Positions 42,634 through 50,937 of a DNA stretch of 64,000 nucleotides are shown piece by piece. Positions within the stretch are counted from its first letter, which is position 1; each line of letters opens with the position of its first letter. Origin of the DNA: an uncultured Chromatiaceae bacterium (GTDB lineage: Bacteria > Pseudomonadota > Gammaproteobacteria > Enterobacterales > Alteromonadaceae); the NCBI GenBank assembly GCA_937978655.1, contig CALJUX010000023.1, positions 62,001-126,000 of the forward strand, in the 5' to 3' direction. Both the position numbers and the translations under genes were made by a program. The notes under the pieces are model-generated. The model was not told the DNA's origin and ran no database searches. It was given only the letters and a program-made list of their open reading frames with translations.

Positions 42634-42644
42634 GCTAGTCTGAA
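42634..42644 (+). promoter_or_regulatory. Possible sigmaS-type -10 element of bolA
   Basis: GCTAGTCTGAA matches 8 of 11 positions of the sigmaS extended -10 (KCTAYRCTTAA), 29 bases before the bolA ATG. E. coli bolA has a sigmaS-dependent promoter. Weak evidence by itself. Confidence 0.3.
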
Positions 42645-42672
42645 GAAACAATCAACGAAGGAGCTGACAATC

Positions 42673-43008
42673 ATGCTGATCCATACGTCTATCGAACAGA
42701 AATTGTTGCAAGCCTTCCAACCGGTATTTCTGGACGTGATTAACGAAAGCCACATGCATAGTGTGGCGCCGGGTTCAGAATCGCACTTTAAAGTCGTCAT
42801 CGTCACGCCGGCTTTTGATGGCATGCGCCTGTTGCAGCGTCATCGCGCAGTCAACGCCGTGGTCGCCGAAGAACTGGCCGAGAAAATCCACGCTTTGGCG
42901 CTGCATACCTATACACCGAGTGAGTGGTATGAGTACTACGCAGAGAAGCCGCCGGCTTCCCCCAAGTGCTTCGGTGGCTCGAAAAAAGATGCAAAAGCGC
43001 TGGGTTGA
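42673..43008 (+). CDS. bolA: BolA family regulator
   Basis: A 111-residue protein very like E. coli BolA: IEQKLLQAFQPVFLDVINESHMHSVAPGSESHFKVVIV, then RHRAVNAVVAEEL and HALALHTYTPSEW. BolA binds monothiol glutaredoxins and iron-sulfur clusters and affects morphology in stationary phase. The ATG at 42673 has AAGGAG 9 bases upstream; the frame to 42631 adds 14 residues without support. The C-terminal tail SPKCFGGSKKD is longer than in E. coli. Confidence 0.93.
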   Translation: MLIHTSIEQKLLQAFQPVFLDVINESHMHSVAPGSESHFKVVIVTPAFDGMRLLQRHRAVNAVVAEELAEKIHALALHTYTPSEWYEYYAEKPPASPKCFGGSKKDAKALG

Positions 43009-43070
43009 TCGGTAAATTTTGCGCTATCTGCAATGAACCGGCAGTTTATTTAAGCTGATCAGACCTGTTG

Positions 43071-43099
43071 CCGCGGTGAGTGTTTTACACTAACCGCGG
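43071..43099. promoter_or_regulatory. Long inverted repeat upstream of fabV
   Basis: CCGCGGTGAGTGT pairs with ACACTAACCGCGG around a TTT loop, 12 of 13 pairs. It lies 63 bases after bolA and 28 before the fabV ATG, followed by TTTCTG. It could end bolA transcription or be an operator of fabV. The T-run is short, so both remain open. Confidence 0.5.
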
Positions 43100-43126
43100 T
43101 TTCTGTCATCACACAGGTTATTTTTT

Positions 43127-44317
43127 ATGGTTATTCAACCGAAAATCCGTGGTTTTATCTGTACCAATGCACATCCGGTTGGCTGTGCTGAGCATGTTCG
43201 TGAGCAAATTGAATACGTCAGACAACAAGGTGTTGTCGCAAACGGCCCGAAAAATGTATTGGTGATTGGTGCTTCAACTGGTTACGGTCTGGCCTCGCGC
43301 ATCACCGCGGCATTTGGCTCCGGTGCAAAAACATTAGGCATTTTCTTCGAGAAAGAAGCTTCTGAAGGGAAAACAGGCTCAGCCGGCTGGTATAACACGG
43401 CAGCGTTTGAGGCTGCAGCTGATGCTGCCGGTCTTTGGAACAAACATCTGAATGGTGATGCTTTCACCGATGAAATGAAATCGCAGGCTATTTCGCTGAT
43501 CCGTGCTGAGATGGGCAAAATTGATCTGGTGGTTTATAGCCTGGCGGCGCCGCGGCGCAAAGATCCGGTAACAGGCGAAGTATACAGCTCAGTATTAAAA
43601 CCAATTCAGCAGGCATACACAGCGAAGACCCTGAATACCAGCAAGCGTGAGATTGAAAATGTGTCGGTTGAACCGGCCAATGACGAAGAAATCTTTAACA
43701 CCGTTAAAGTGATGGGGGGCGAAGACTGGGAGCGGTGGTTAGATCAGCTGCATGCTGCTGGCGTGCTGGCGGACAATGTACAAACTGTTGCATACACCTA
43801 CATTGGTAAAGAACTGACCTGGCCAATTTATGGCAAAGCCACTATTGGTCGCGCAAAAGAAGATTTAGACCGCGCGGCCAGCGCTATTACCACTAAGCTG
43901 GCAGGGCAGGGTGGTCATGCCTATGTGGCATCATTAAAAGCGCTGGTGACTCAGGCAAGTTCCGCTATCCCAATCATGCCTTTGTACATTTCATTGCTGT
44001 ACCGTGTGATGAAAGCTGAAGGAACTCATGAAGGTTGTATCGAGCAGATTTATGGCCTTTTCCGCCAGTGCCTGTACAACCCGGCGCGGGTGCTGGATGA
44101 GGCTGGTCGATTACGGATGGATGGCAAAGAGCTGGCTGACCATATCCAGGCTGAAGTCACGGCATTATGGCAACAGGTCGACACCGCGAATATTGATGCG
44201 CTGACAGATTATAAAGGGTACCACCAGGAGTTTCTGCGCTTGTTTGGCTTTGGCTACAGCCATGTCGACTATGACGCCGATGTTTCTCCGATGGTGACAC
44301 TGGCAAATTTAGCTTAA
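43127..44317 (+). CDS. fabV: Enoyl-ACP reductase FabV
   Basis: A 396-residue NADH-dependent reductase that completes fatty-acid elongation. The catalytic pair Tyr235 and Lys244 (Y-x8-K, the long spacing that marks FabV) is intact, as is the NAD-binding GASTGYGLASR. FabV is insensitive to triclosan in the species studied. The ribosome site CAGG is 10 bases from the ATG across a T-rich tract. An intrinsic terminator follows. Confidence 0.95.
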   Translation: MVIQPKIRGFICTNAHPVGCAEHVREQIEYVRQQGVVANGPKNVLVIGASTGYGLASRITAAFGSGAKTLGIFFEKEASEGKTGSAGWYNTAAFEAAADAAGLWNKHLNGDAFTDEMKSQAISLIRAEMGKIDLVVYSLAAPRRKDPVTGEVYSSVLKPIQQAYTAKTLNTSKREIENVSVEPANDEEIFNTVKVMGGEDWERWLDQLHAAGVLADNVQTVAYTYIGKELTWPIYGKATIGRAKEDLDRAASAITTKLAGQGGHAYVASLKALVTQASSAIPIMPLYISLLYRVMKAEGTHEGCIEQIYGLFRQCLYNPARVLDEAGRLRMDGKELADHIQAEVTALWQQVDTANIDALTDYKGYHQEFLRLFGFGYSHVDYDADVSPMVTLANLA

Positions 44318-44323
44318 GATAAT

Positions 44324-44348
44324 AAAGCCGCCGTTCTGGCGGCTTTTG
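44324..44348 (+). terminator. Intrinsic terminator of fabV
   Basis: AAAGCCGCC/GGCGGCTTT with a GTTCT loop, followed by TTG; 7 bases after the fabV stop. Confidence 0.8.
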
Positions 44349-44414
44349 TTTGAACGTTGGACGAAGGGGACAGTTCCGCAGGCAATTTTAGAAAACTGCT
44401 GATTTTCAGTGAAT

Positions 44415-44433
44415 TTGTGCAGATTTTGCACAA
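44415..44433. promoter_or_regulatory. Palindrome in the nqr upstream region
   Basis: TTGTGCA and TGCACAA form a perfect 7-base inverted repeat with a 5-base spacer. It lies about 225 bases before nqrA and just upstream of TTGACT (near 44444), a possible -35. The rest of 44351-44656 holds no gene that I can support; TAAAAT near 44525 is another possible -10. Confidence 0.45.
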
Positions 44434-44656
44434 TAAATTCAAAGTTGACTACACTTGCCGACAGTCGCTGTCCTGGCTGCATAAAAGTGTTATTTATCAT
44501 AGCTGGTCTGGGGGTTTAGTGCTAAAATCCGCCGCTGTGTACGTGTATCTGTTGAAATCTGGTTAAAAATCAGCCAGCTTTCGCCAGGTGCGCTGCGAGG
44601 CGAGCAGCCGTAAAAACCAGGCCCTGTTTCTTCCCGTTAAAGTAGTGCAAGTACGT

Positions 44657-45997
44657 ATGATTAAAATTAAAAAAGGATTGGACATTCCCCTGTCGGGCAG
44701 TCCTAAACAAGTGATCCATGACGGCCCTGCTGTCAAGACGGTCGCAGTACTGGGTGAAGAGTATGTCGGTATGCGTCCCACAATGCTGGTTGAGGTTGGG
44801 GACAAAGTAAAAAAAGGTCAGGGTCTTTTTGAAGACAAAAAAAATCCTGGCGTGAAATTTACTGCCGCTGTCTCTGGAACCGTAACTGCGATAAACCGTG
44901 GTGCCAAGCGTGTGCTGCAATCCGTAGTCATTGAAGCTGACGGCTCGAATGATGCGGTGCAATTCCAGAAGTTTGATGCAGCCGCATTAAATAACCTCAA
45001 CGCTGAAGTTGTGAAACAACAGCTGTTGGATTCTGGTCTGTGGACAGCATTCCGCACGCGGCCTTTCAGCGCCATTCCGGCGATTGACAGTACCCCACGG
45101 GCGATCTTTGTCACAGCAATCGATACCAACCCACTTGCGGCAGATCCTGCTGTTGTTATTGCTGCAGCTGCAGCAGACTTCCAGCACGGCCTGACTGTTT
45201 TAAGCAAGCTGACCTCAAATAAGGTTTATGTTTGCAAAGCTGCCGGCGCTAATGTGCCAACCGTGGCGCAGGTACAGGTTGAAGAGTTTGCTGGTCCGCA
45301 CCCGGCAGGTTTACCAGGCACGCATATTCACTTCCTTGAGCCGGTGTCACTGAGTAAAGTGGTCTGGCATATCAATTATCAGGACGTGATTGCGCTCGGT
45401 AAGTTGTTCACCACCGGTGAATACGATGCCGAACGTGTTATTTCACTGGCAGGTCCGGTTGTTAAGAACCCACGTCTGATTAAGACGGTTCTGGGAGCCT
45501 CAGTGCCAGCGCTGGTCGACGGTGAGCTGAATGACGGTAATAACCGTATCATTTCAGGCTCAGTGCTTGCTGGCAGAACTGCAGTAGGTGTACATGCCTA
45601 TCTGGGACGGTTCCATACGCAAATTTCAGCCCTTGCTGAAGGGTATGAAAAAGAATTCCTGGGTTGGCTGACTCCCGGAGCGAGTAAATTCTCGGTCACG
45701 CGTGCCTACCTGTCTCATCTGAGCCCAAAACGTCTGTTCAACATGACAACCACAACAAACGGTTCTGACCGTGCCATGGTGCCGATTGGCAACTATGAGC
45801 GCGTGATGCCTCTGGATATTCTGCCAACGCTGTTACTGCGTGACTTGTTGGTTGGTGATTCAGACGGTGCTGTGACCTTGGGTTGTTTAGAACTGGATGA
45901 AGAAGATCTGGCGCTTTGTACTTTTGTCTGCCCTGGTAAATACGACTACGGCGTGGCATTGCGAAATGCGCTGACGACCATCCAGAAGGAAGGTTAA
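44657..45997 (+). CDS. nqrA: Na+-translocating NADH:quinone reductase subunit A
   Basis: A 446-residue peripheral subunit of the Na+-NQR complex, with no membrane helices. It starts MIKIKKGLDIPLSG as in Vibrio NqrA and has an RnfC-like barrel (VGMRPTMLVEVGDKVKKGQGLF). The ATG at 44657 is taken; an in-frame codon at 44588 would add 23 residues of leader. nqrB follows one base after the stop. The nqr genes use noticeably more favoured codons and less GC than neighbours, as expected for abundant proteins. Confidence 0.97.
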   Translation: MIKIKKGLDIPLSGSPKQVIHDGPAVKTVAVLGEEYVGMRPTMLVEVGDKVKKGQGLFEDKKNPGVKFTAAVSGTVTAINRGAKRVLQSVVIEADGSNDAVQFQKFDAAALNNLNAEVVKQQLLDSGLWTAFRTRPFSAIPAIDSTPRAIFVTAIDTNPLAADPAVVIAAAAADFQHGLTVLSKLTSNKVYVCKAAGANVPTVAQVQVEEFAGPHPAGLPGTHIHFLEPVSLSKVVWHINYQDVIALGKLFTTGEYDAERVISLAGPVVKNPRLIKTVLGASVPALVDGELNDGNNRIISGSVLAGRTAVGVHAYLGRFHTQISALAEGYEKEFLGWLTPGASKFSVTRAYLSHLSPKRLFNMTTTTNGSDRAMVPIGNYERVMPLDILPTLLLRDLLVGDSDGAVTLGCLELDEEDLALCTFVCPGKYDYGVALRNALTTIQKEG

Positions 45998-45998
45998 G

Positions 45999-47204
45999 AT
46001 GAGTTTAAAGCATTATTTAGAAAGTCTGGAGCCGCAATTCGAAAAAGGCGGCAAACATGAAAAGTGGTATGCTTTGTATGAAGCAGTTGCCACTATTCTG
46101 TATACCCCTGGTAAAGTGACAAAATCAGCGACGCATGTACGTGACAGTATCGACTTGAAACGTATCATGATTTTTGTCTGGTTAATGTTATTCCCAGCCA
46201 TGTTTTTCGGTATGTTTAACGTCGGCCATCAGGCTGCTATCGTATTGTCCGAAACTATTAAGCTGCCAGATACCTGGCAGGTTGCGCTGTTCCACGCCTT
46301 TGGTGGTGAATTGACACCAGAGTCCGGTTGGGGTTCAAAAATGTGGTATGGCGCCTGCTGGTTCCTGCCTATTTATGCAACGGTGTTTCTTGTCGGTGGT
46401 TTCTGGGAAGTCTTATTTGCTTCAGTGCGTAAGCACGAAATCAACGAAGGTTTCTTCGTATCTTCTATCCTGTTTGCGCTGATCCTGCCGGCAACTATCC
46501 CACTGTGGCAAGCTGCTTTAGGTATTTCCTTCGGTATCGTGGTGGCAAAAGAAGTATTCGGTGGTACTGGCCGTAACTTCCTGAACCCGGCACTGGCGGG
46601 GCGTGCTTTCCTGTTCTTTGCTTATCCTGCACAAATTTCCGGCGATAAAGTTTGGACTGTCGCAGACGGTTACGCTGGTGCCACCTGGCTGTCAAAAGCT
46701 GCCAACGGTGAAGTATCTGACTGGTCTGTTAATCAGCAATGGTGGGACGCGTTCTACGGTTTCATCCCAGGTTCTGTCGGTGAGACATCAACACTGGCGC
46801 TGATGGTCGGCGGCCTGGCCTTGATCTATCTGCGCATCGCGTCATGGCGCATCGTCAGTGGTGTGCTGGTCGGAACTATCGTGTTCGCAACCATGTTTAA
46901 CCTGATCGGTTCAGAAACGAACTCAATGTTCGCGATGCCTTGGTACTGGCACGTGGTATTGGGCGGTTTTGCCATTGGTCTGTTTTTCATGGCAACAGAT
47001 CCGGTTTCTGCTTCATTCACCGACACCGGTAAATGGGCTTACGGTATTCTGATTGGTTTTATGGTGGTAATGATTCGTGTGGTGAACCCTGCTTATCCGG
47101 AAGGCATGATGCTGGCAATTCTGTTCGCCAACCTGTTTGCGCCTTTGTTTGACTATATGGTCGCGCAATCAAACATTAAGCGGAGGCTGGCTCGTAATGT
47201 CTAA
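45999..47204 (+). CDS. nqrB: Na+-NQR subunit B
   Basis: A 401-residue membrane subunit with about ten helices that carries covalently bound FMN and part of the Na+ path. The FMN threonine is T229 in DGYAGAT; the usual serine of the SGAT motif is Ala here. GRNFLNPALAGRAFLFFAYP is the conserved core. The N-terminus (about 1-55) is cytoplasmic. The start of nqrC lies inside its last codons. Confidence 0.96.
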   Translation: MSLKHYLESLEPQFEKGGKHEKWYALYEAVATILYTPGKVTKSATHVRDSIDLKRIMIFVWLMLFPAMFFGMFNVGHQAAIVLSETIKLPDTWQVALFHAFGGELTPESGWGSKMWYGACWFLPIYATVFLVGGFWEVLFASVRKHEINEGFFVSSILFALILPATIPLWQAALGISFGIVVAKEVFGGTGRNFLNPALAGRAFLFFAYPAQISGDKVWTVADGYAGATWLSKAANGEVSDWSVNQQWWDAFYGFIPGSVGETSTLALMVGGLALIYLRIASWRIVSGVLVGTIVFATMFNLIGSETNSMFAMPWYWHVVLGGFAIGLFFMATDPVSASFTDTGKWAYGILIGFMVVMIRVVNPAYPEGMMLAILFANLFAPLFDYMVAQSNIKRRLARNV

Positions 47205-47985
47205 TAATAACGAAAGCATCGGCAAAACGTTTTTTGTCGTGATCGGCCTGTGTCTGATTTGCGCGATTTTCGTCGCTGCGTCAGCAGTGGGCTTACGGCC
47301 AAAACAAGCCGAAAATAAACTGCTGGATGCGCAGAAAAATATTCTGATTGCAACTGGCATGCTGAATGGCGAAGACATCAAAGCACAGTTTGAAAAACAC
47401 GTGCAGGTACGTTTGGTGAATCTGGATACTGGTGAGTTTGTTGACCAGGATCCACTGACCTACGACTACCGCAAGATGATGAAAGACCCTGCAGGTAGCG
47501 ATATGCTGGATGAGAAAGATGACCCGGCTAAAATTAAAAGCCGCGCCAAAATTGCACCAGTTTATCTGGCCTATTTAGATGGTGTGGAATCAAAAAACAT
47601 TTCGTTTGTGGTGTTACCAATCCATGGTTACGGCCTGTGGTCGACCATGCACGGGTTCCTTGCACTGGATAAAGACGGCAATACCATCAAAGGCTTGAAT
47701 TATTACGAGCAAGGTGAAACTCCGGGTTTGGGTGGCGAGATTCAAAATCCAAAGTGGGTTGCTCAGTTTGTCGGTAAAAAACTGTTGGATGATGCCGGTC
47801 AGCCAGCAATCAAAATCTTGAAGCCCGGAAGCGCGAATCCGTCCTCAGCTTCAGAAGTAGATGGTTTATCAGGTGCAACGCTGACCAGCAATGGTGTACA
47901 ACACACTTTCACGTTCTGGTCCGGTGCTAAAGGTTTTGCCCCATTCCTGACTAAAGTGCGTCAAGGAGCATTAAACAATGGCTAG
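47197..47985 (+). CDS. nqrC: Na+-NQR subunit C
   Basis: A 262-residue subunit with one N-terminal membrane helix (about 9-30) and a periplasmic FMN-binding domain. FMN is attached to T228 of the canonical DGLSGAT motif by the flavin transferase ApbE. GGAGG stands before the ATG at 47197, which overlaps nqrB by 8 bases; the longer frame from 47137 is inside nqrB. Confidence 0.97.
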   Translation: MSNNNESIGKTFFVVIGLCLICAIFVAASAVGLRPKQAENKLLDAQKNILIATGMLNGEDIKAQFEKHVQVRLVNLDTGEFVDQDPLTYDYRKMMKDPAGSDMLDEKDDPAKIKSRAKIAPVYLAYLDGVESKNISFVVLPIHGYGLWSTMHGFLALDKDGNTIKGLNYYEQGETPGLGGEIQNPKWVAQFVGKKLLDDAGQPAIKILKPGSANPSSASEVDGLSGATLTSNGVQHTFTFWSGAKGFAPFLTKVRQGALNNG

Positions 47986-48607
47986 TGCAAAAGAAATGAA
48001 GTCATTGGTTTTTGGACCAGTGTTTGCCAACAACCCGATCGCCTTGCAGGTTTTGGGGATTTGTTCAGCGTTAGCAGTGACGACAAAGCTTGAAAAGGCA
48101 TTGGTCATGGGTCTGGCTTTGACCCTAGTAACCGCTTTTTCCAGTATGTTTATATCAATGATCCGTAACCACATTCCTTCAAGTGTGCGGATTATCGTGC
48201 AAATGACCATTATCGCTTCTTTGGTTATCGTGACGGATCAGGTGCTGAAAGCATATGCCTATAGCGTAGCGAAGGAGTTGTCAGTATTCGTCGGTCTGAT
48301 CATTACTAACTGTATTGTGATGGGACGTGCCGAAGCTTACGCGATGAAGAGTCCACCGCTGATGTCATTCCTCGACGGTATTGGTAACGGTCTGGGTTAT
48401 ACCGTATTGCTTGTTATCGTAGCTGTGGTACGTGAACTGTTAGGTTCAGGCTCGCTGATGGGCGTCGAAATTCTGCCTTTGGTTAGTGCTGGCGGCTGGT
48501 ACGTACCTAATGGTCTGCTGTTAATGCCACCAAGTGCATTCTTCATCATTGGCCTGTTGATTTGGGCCCTGCGGACCTGGCGTCCAGAGCAGCAAGAAAA
48601 GCACTAA
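47978..48607 (+). CDS. nqrD: Na+-NQR subunit D
   Basis: A 209-residue membrane subunit with six helices, paired with NqrE around an iron centre buried in the membrane. NPIALQVLGICSALAVTTKLEKALVMG and ITNCIVMGRAEAYAMKSPP are conserved; the Cys in each block binds the Fe-S cluster. Its start overlaps nqrC by 8 bases. Confidence 0.97.
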   Translation: MASAKEMKSLVFGPVFANNPIALQVLGICSALAVTTKLEKALVMGLALTLVTAFSSMFISMIRNHIPSSVRIIVQMTIIASLVIVTDQVLKAYAYSVAKELSVFVGLIITNCIVMGRAEAYAMKSPPLMSFLDGIGNGLGYTVLLVIVAVVRELLGSGSLMGVEILPLVSAGGWYVPNGLLLMPPSAFFIIGLLIWALRTWRPEQQEKH

Positions 48608-48617
48608 GGAGTAACAG

Positions 48618-49226
48618 ATGGAACACTATTTAAGTTTATTTGTGCGTGCTGTTTTTGTTGAAAACATGGCACTGTCGTTTTTCCTCGGAATGTGTACTTT
48701 TATTGCGATTTCCAAGCAGGTCAAAACGGCGTTTAGTTTAGGCGTCGCAGTAACTGTTGTTCTGGGATTATCAGTGCCATTGAACAATATCGTGTTCAAG
48801 CAGTTTCTGGCTCCTGGCGCATTAGATTGGGCTGGTTTTCCGGATACGGACCTTAGCTTCCTGGGCTTTATTGCCTACATCGGTGTTATCGCCGGTTTAG
48901 TTCAGGTGCTGGAAATGTTCCTGGATAAGTACGTGCCTGCGCTTTACAACGCTTTGGGTATTTTCCTGCCATTGATCACGGTAAACTGTGCAATTTTTGG
49001 TGCTGTAGCCTTCATGGTTGAACGCGATTACACCCTGGCGGAAAGTACAGTGTTTGGTCTGGGCAGTGGTATTGGCTGGACTATGGCAATTACTGTCATG
49101 GCAGCTGTCAGTGAAAAACTGAAATACGCCGATGTGCCGCTGGCTTTACGTGGTCTGGGTTCACGCTTCTTTATGGTGGGTCTGATGAGTCTGGGTTTCC
49201 TGTCGTTCTCAGGCGTCTCCCTGTAA
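48618..49226 (+). CDS. nqrE: Na+-NQR subunit E
   Basis: A 202-residue six-helix subunit homologous to NqrD in inverted orientation. MEHYLSLFVRAVFVENMALSFFLGMCTFIA and LITVNCAIFGAVAFM hold the cluster cysteines. GGAG precedes the ATG. Ten bases after nqrD and 25 before nqrF. Confidence 0.97.
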   Translation: MEHYLSLFVRAVFVENMALSFFLGMCTFIAISKQVKTAFSLGVAVTVVLGLSVPLNNIVFKQFLAPGALDWAGFPDTDLSFLGFIAYIGVIAGLVQVLEMFLDKYVPALYNALGIFLPLITVNCAIFGAVAFMVERDYTLAESTVFGLGSGIGWTMAITVMAAVSEKLKYADVPLALRGLGSRFFMVGLMSLGFLSFSGVSL

Positions 49227-49251
49227 CCATCAGTAGTAGAAGGAAAAAACA

Positions 49252-50484
49252 ATGCAATATACTGAGATTTATCTTGGTGTTGGTATGTTCACCTTGCTGG
49301 TTGTCGCGCTGGTTGTGATGATTTTAGTGGCCAAGGCGAAGCTGGTTTCTGCAGGTGAAGTCACCATCAACATCAATGGCGATGCCAGCAAAGCGCTGAA
49401 AGTCAGCGCTGGCGGCAAACTGCTCAGCGTACTGGCAGATCGTGGTATCTTCCTGTCATCGGCTTGTGGTGGTGGTGGTTCATGTGGTCAATGTCGTGTT
49501 CATGTGCATGCCGGTGGTGGTGACGTCCTGCCCGTCGAATTTGGTCACCTGACCAAAGGCGAGCGACGCGAAGGCTGCCGTCTGGCTTGCCAGGTCAGCG
49601 TGAAAACTGACATGGACATTGAAGTGGAACCAGAGATCTTTGGTATCAAAAAGTGGGCTTGTACTGTTATTTCTAATGACAACAAAGCCACTTTTATCAA
49701 AGAACTGAAGCTGCAGATCCCTGATGGCGAATCAGTACCATTCCGTGCCGGTGGTTATATTCAGATTGAAGCGCCTGCACACCATGTGAAATATGCTGAC
49801 TACGATATTCCGGCGGAATACCGTGGTGACTGGGAACGCTTTAAGTTCTTCACGCTGGAGTCAAAAGTGGATGAGCCGACAATTCGTGCTTATTCGATGG
49901 CGAACTACCCGGAAGAAGAAGGCATTATCATGTTAAACGTGCGGATCGCGTCTCCGCCGCCAAACAACCTGACTTTGCCATGCGGTAAGATGTCTTCTTA
50001 TATCTGGAGCCTGAAAGCAGGTGATAAGGTCACTATTTCTGGTCCATTTGGTGAGTTCTTCGCCAAAGATACCGATGCAGAAATGGTGTTTATCGGTGGT
50101 GGTGCCGGTATGGCGCCAATGCGTTCACACATTTTTGACCAGCTGCGCCGGCTGAAATCCAAGCGGAAAATCAGCTTCTGGTATGGTGCTCGTTCAAAGC
50201 GCGAAATGTTCTATGTCGAAGATTTCGATATGCTGCAGGCTGAGAACGAAAACTTTCAGTGGCACGTGGCTTTGTCAGATCCACAACCGGAAGACAACTG
50301 GACGGGTTATACCGGTTTCATCCATAACGTGATTTTTGAGAACTATCTGAAAAACCACAAAGCGCCGGAAGATTGTGAATTCTATATGTGTGGTCCGCCG
50401 ATGATGAACAAAGCGGTCATTAACATGCTCAAAGACTTAGGCGTTGAAGACGACAACATTCTGTTGGACGACTTTGGTGGTTAA
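49252..50484 (+). CDS. nqrF: Na+-NQR subunit F, NADH dehydrogenase
   Basis: A 410-residue entry subunit for electrons from NADH. One N-terminal membrane helix (about 5-27), a 2Fe-2S domain with C72, C78, C81 and C113, then FAD (RAYSMANYP) and NADH domains (FIGGGAGMAPMRSHIFDQL; MCGPPMM). Full length. A strong terminator follows, closing the nqrA-F operon. Confidence 0.97.
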   Translation: MQYTEIYLGVGMFTLLVVALVVMILVAKAKLVSAGEVTININGDASKALKVSAGGKLLSVLADRGIFLSSACGGGGSCGQCRVHVHAGGGDVLPVEFGHLTKGERREGCRLACQVSVKTDMDIEVEPEIFGIKKWACTVISNDNKATFIKELKLQIPDGESVPFRAGGYIQIEAPAHHVKYADYDIPAEYRGDWERFKFFTLESKVDEPTIRAYSMANYPEEEGIIMLNVRIASPPPNNLTLPCGKMSSYIWSLKAGDKVTISGPFGEFFAKDTDAEMVFIGGGAGMAPMRSHIFDQLRRLKSKRKISFWYGARSKREMFYVEDFDMLQAENENFQWHVALSDPQPEDNWTGYTGFIHNVIFENYLKNHKAPEDCEFYMCGPPMMNKAVINMLKDLGVEDDNILLDDFGG

Positions 50485-50498
50485 CCACTGACAGCGTT

Positions 50499-50527
50499 AA
50501 AAAACCAACCTTCGGGTTGGTTTTTTT
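50499..50527 (+). terminator. Intrinsic terminator of the nqr operon
   Basis: AAAAACCAACC/GGTTGGTTTTT with a TTCG tetraloop and a T-run, 14 bases after the nqrF stop. Confidence 0.92.
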
Positions 50528-50687
50528 ATGCCGGTACTTTGGCAGAAAGCGCCGATACGGCGATGATAGCGGCAGCCGTTTGGCTGGAAAGCATAGTCGC
50601 TGGCCAGATTTAGCGTTAAAATAGCGCTGTTGCGGCGTCAGTGATCTGCCAGCCACTAATTTTAATTCAATGCGTAGAGAGGTTGTC

Positions 50688-50900
50688 ATGGAAGTGTTTC
50701 TGTTGACGTTTGCTGTGCTGTTAATCGTCGTGTTGGCCATGGCCGTTGGTTATATTGTGCAACGTAAAACAATCGCTGGCAGCTGCGGTGGTTTAGATGC
50801 GCTGGGCATTGAAAAAGCCTGTGATTGTGAAAATCCGTGTGAAAAACGCCAGGAACGGATGCGTAAAGAAAAAAGCTGGCAAGAAAATAAAATTATCTGA
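50688..50900 (+). CDS. nqrM: Na+-NQR maturation protein NqrM
   Basis: A 70-residue membrane protein with one N-terminal helix and a Cys-rich tail (GSCGGLDALGIEKACDCENPC). NqrM supplies the membrane iron centre between NqrD and NqrE in Vibrio. AGAGAGG precedes the ATG at 50688. It is separated from nqrF by a terminator and about 200 bases, where Vibrio has apbE; no apbE lies here. Confidence 0.92.
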   Translation: MEVFLLTFAVLLIVVLAMAVGYIVQRKTIAGSCGGLDALGIEKACDCENPCEKRQERMRKEKSWQENKII

Positions 50901-50937
50901 CCCTGAACGGTCGGACAGCAATTCCAAGGACCTATAA

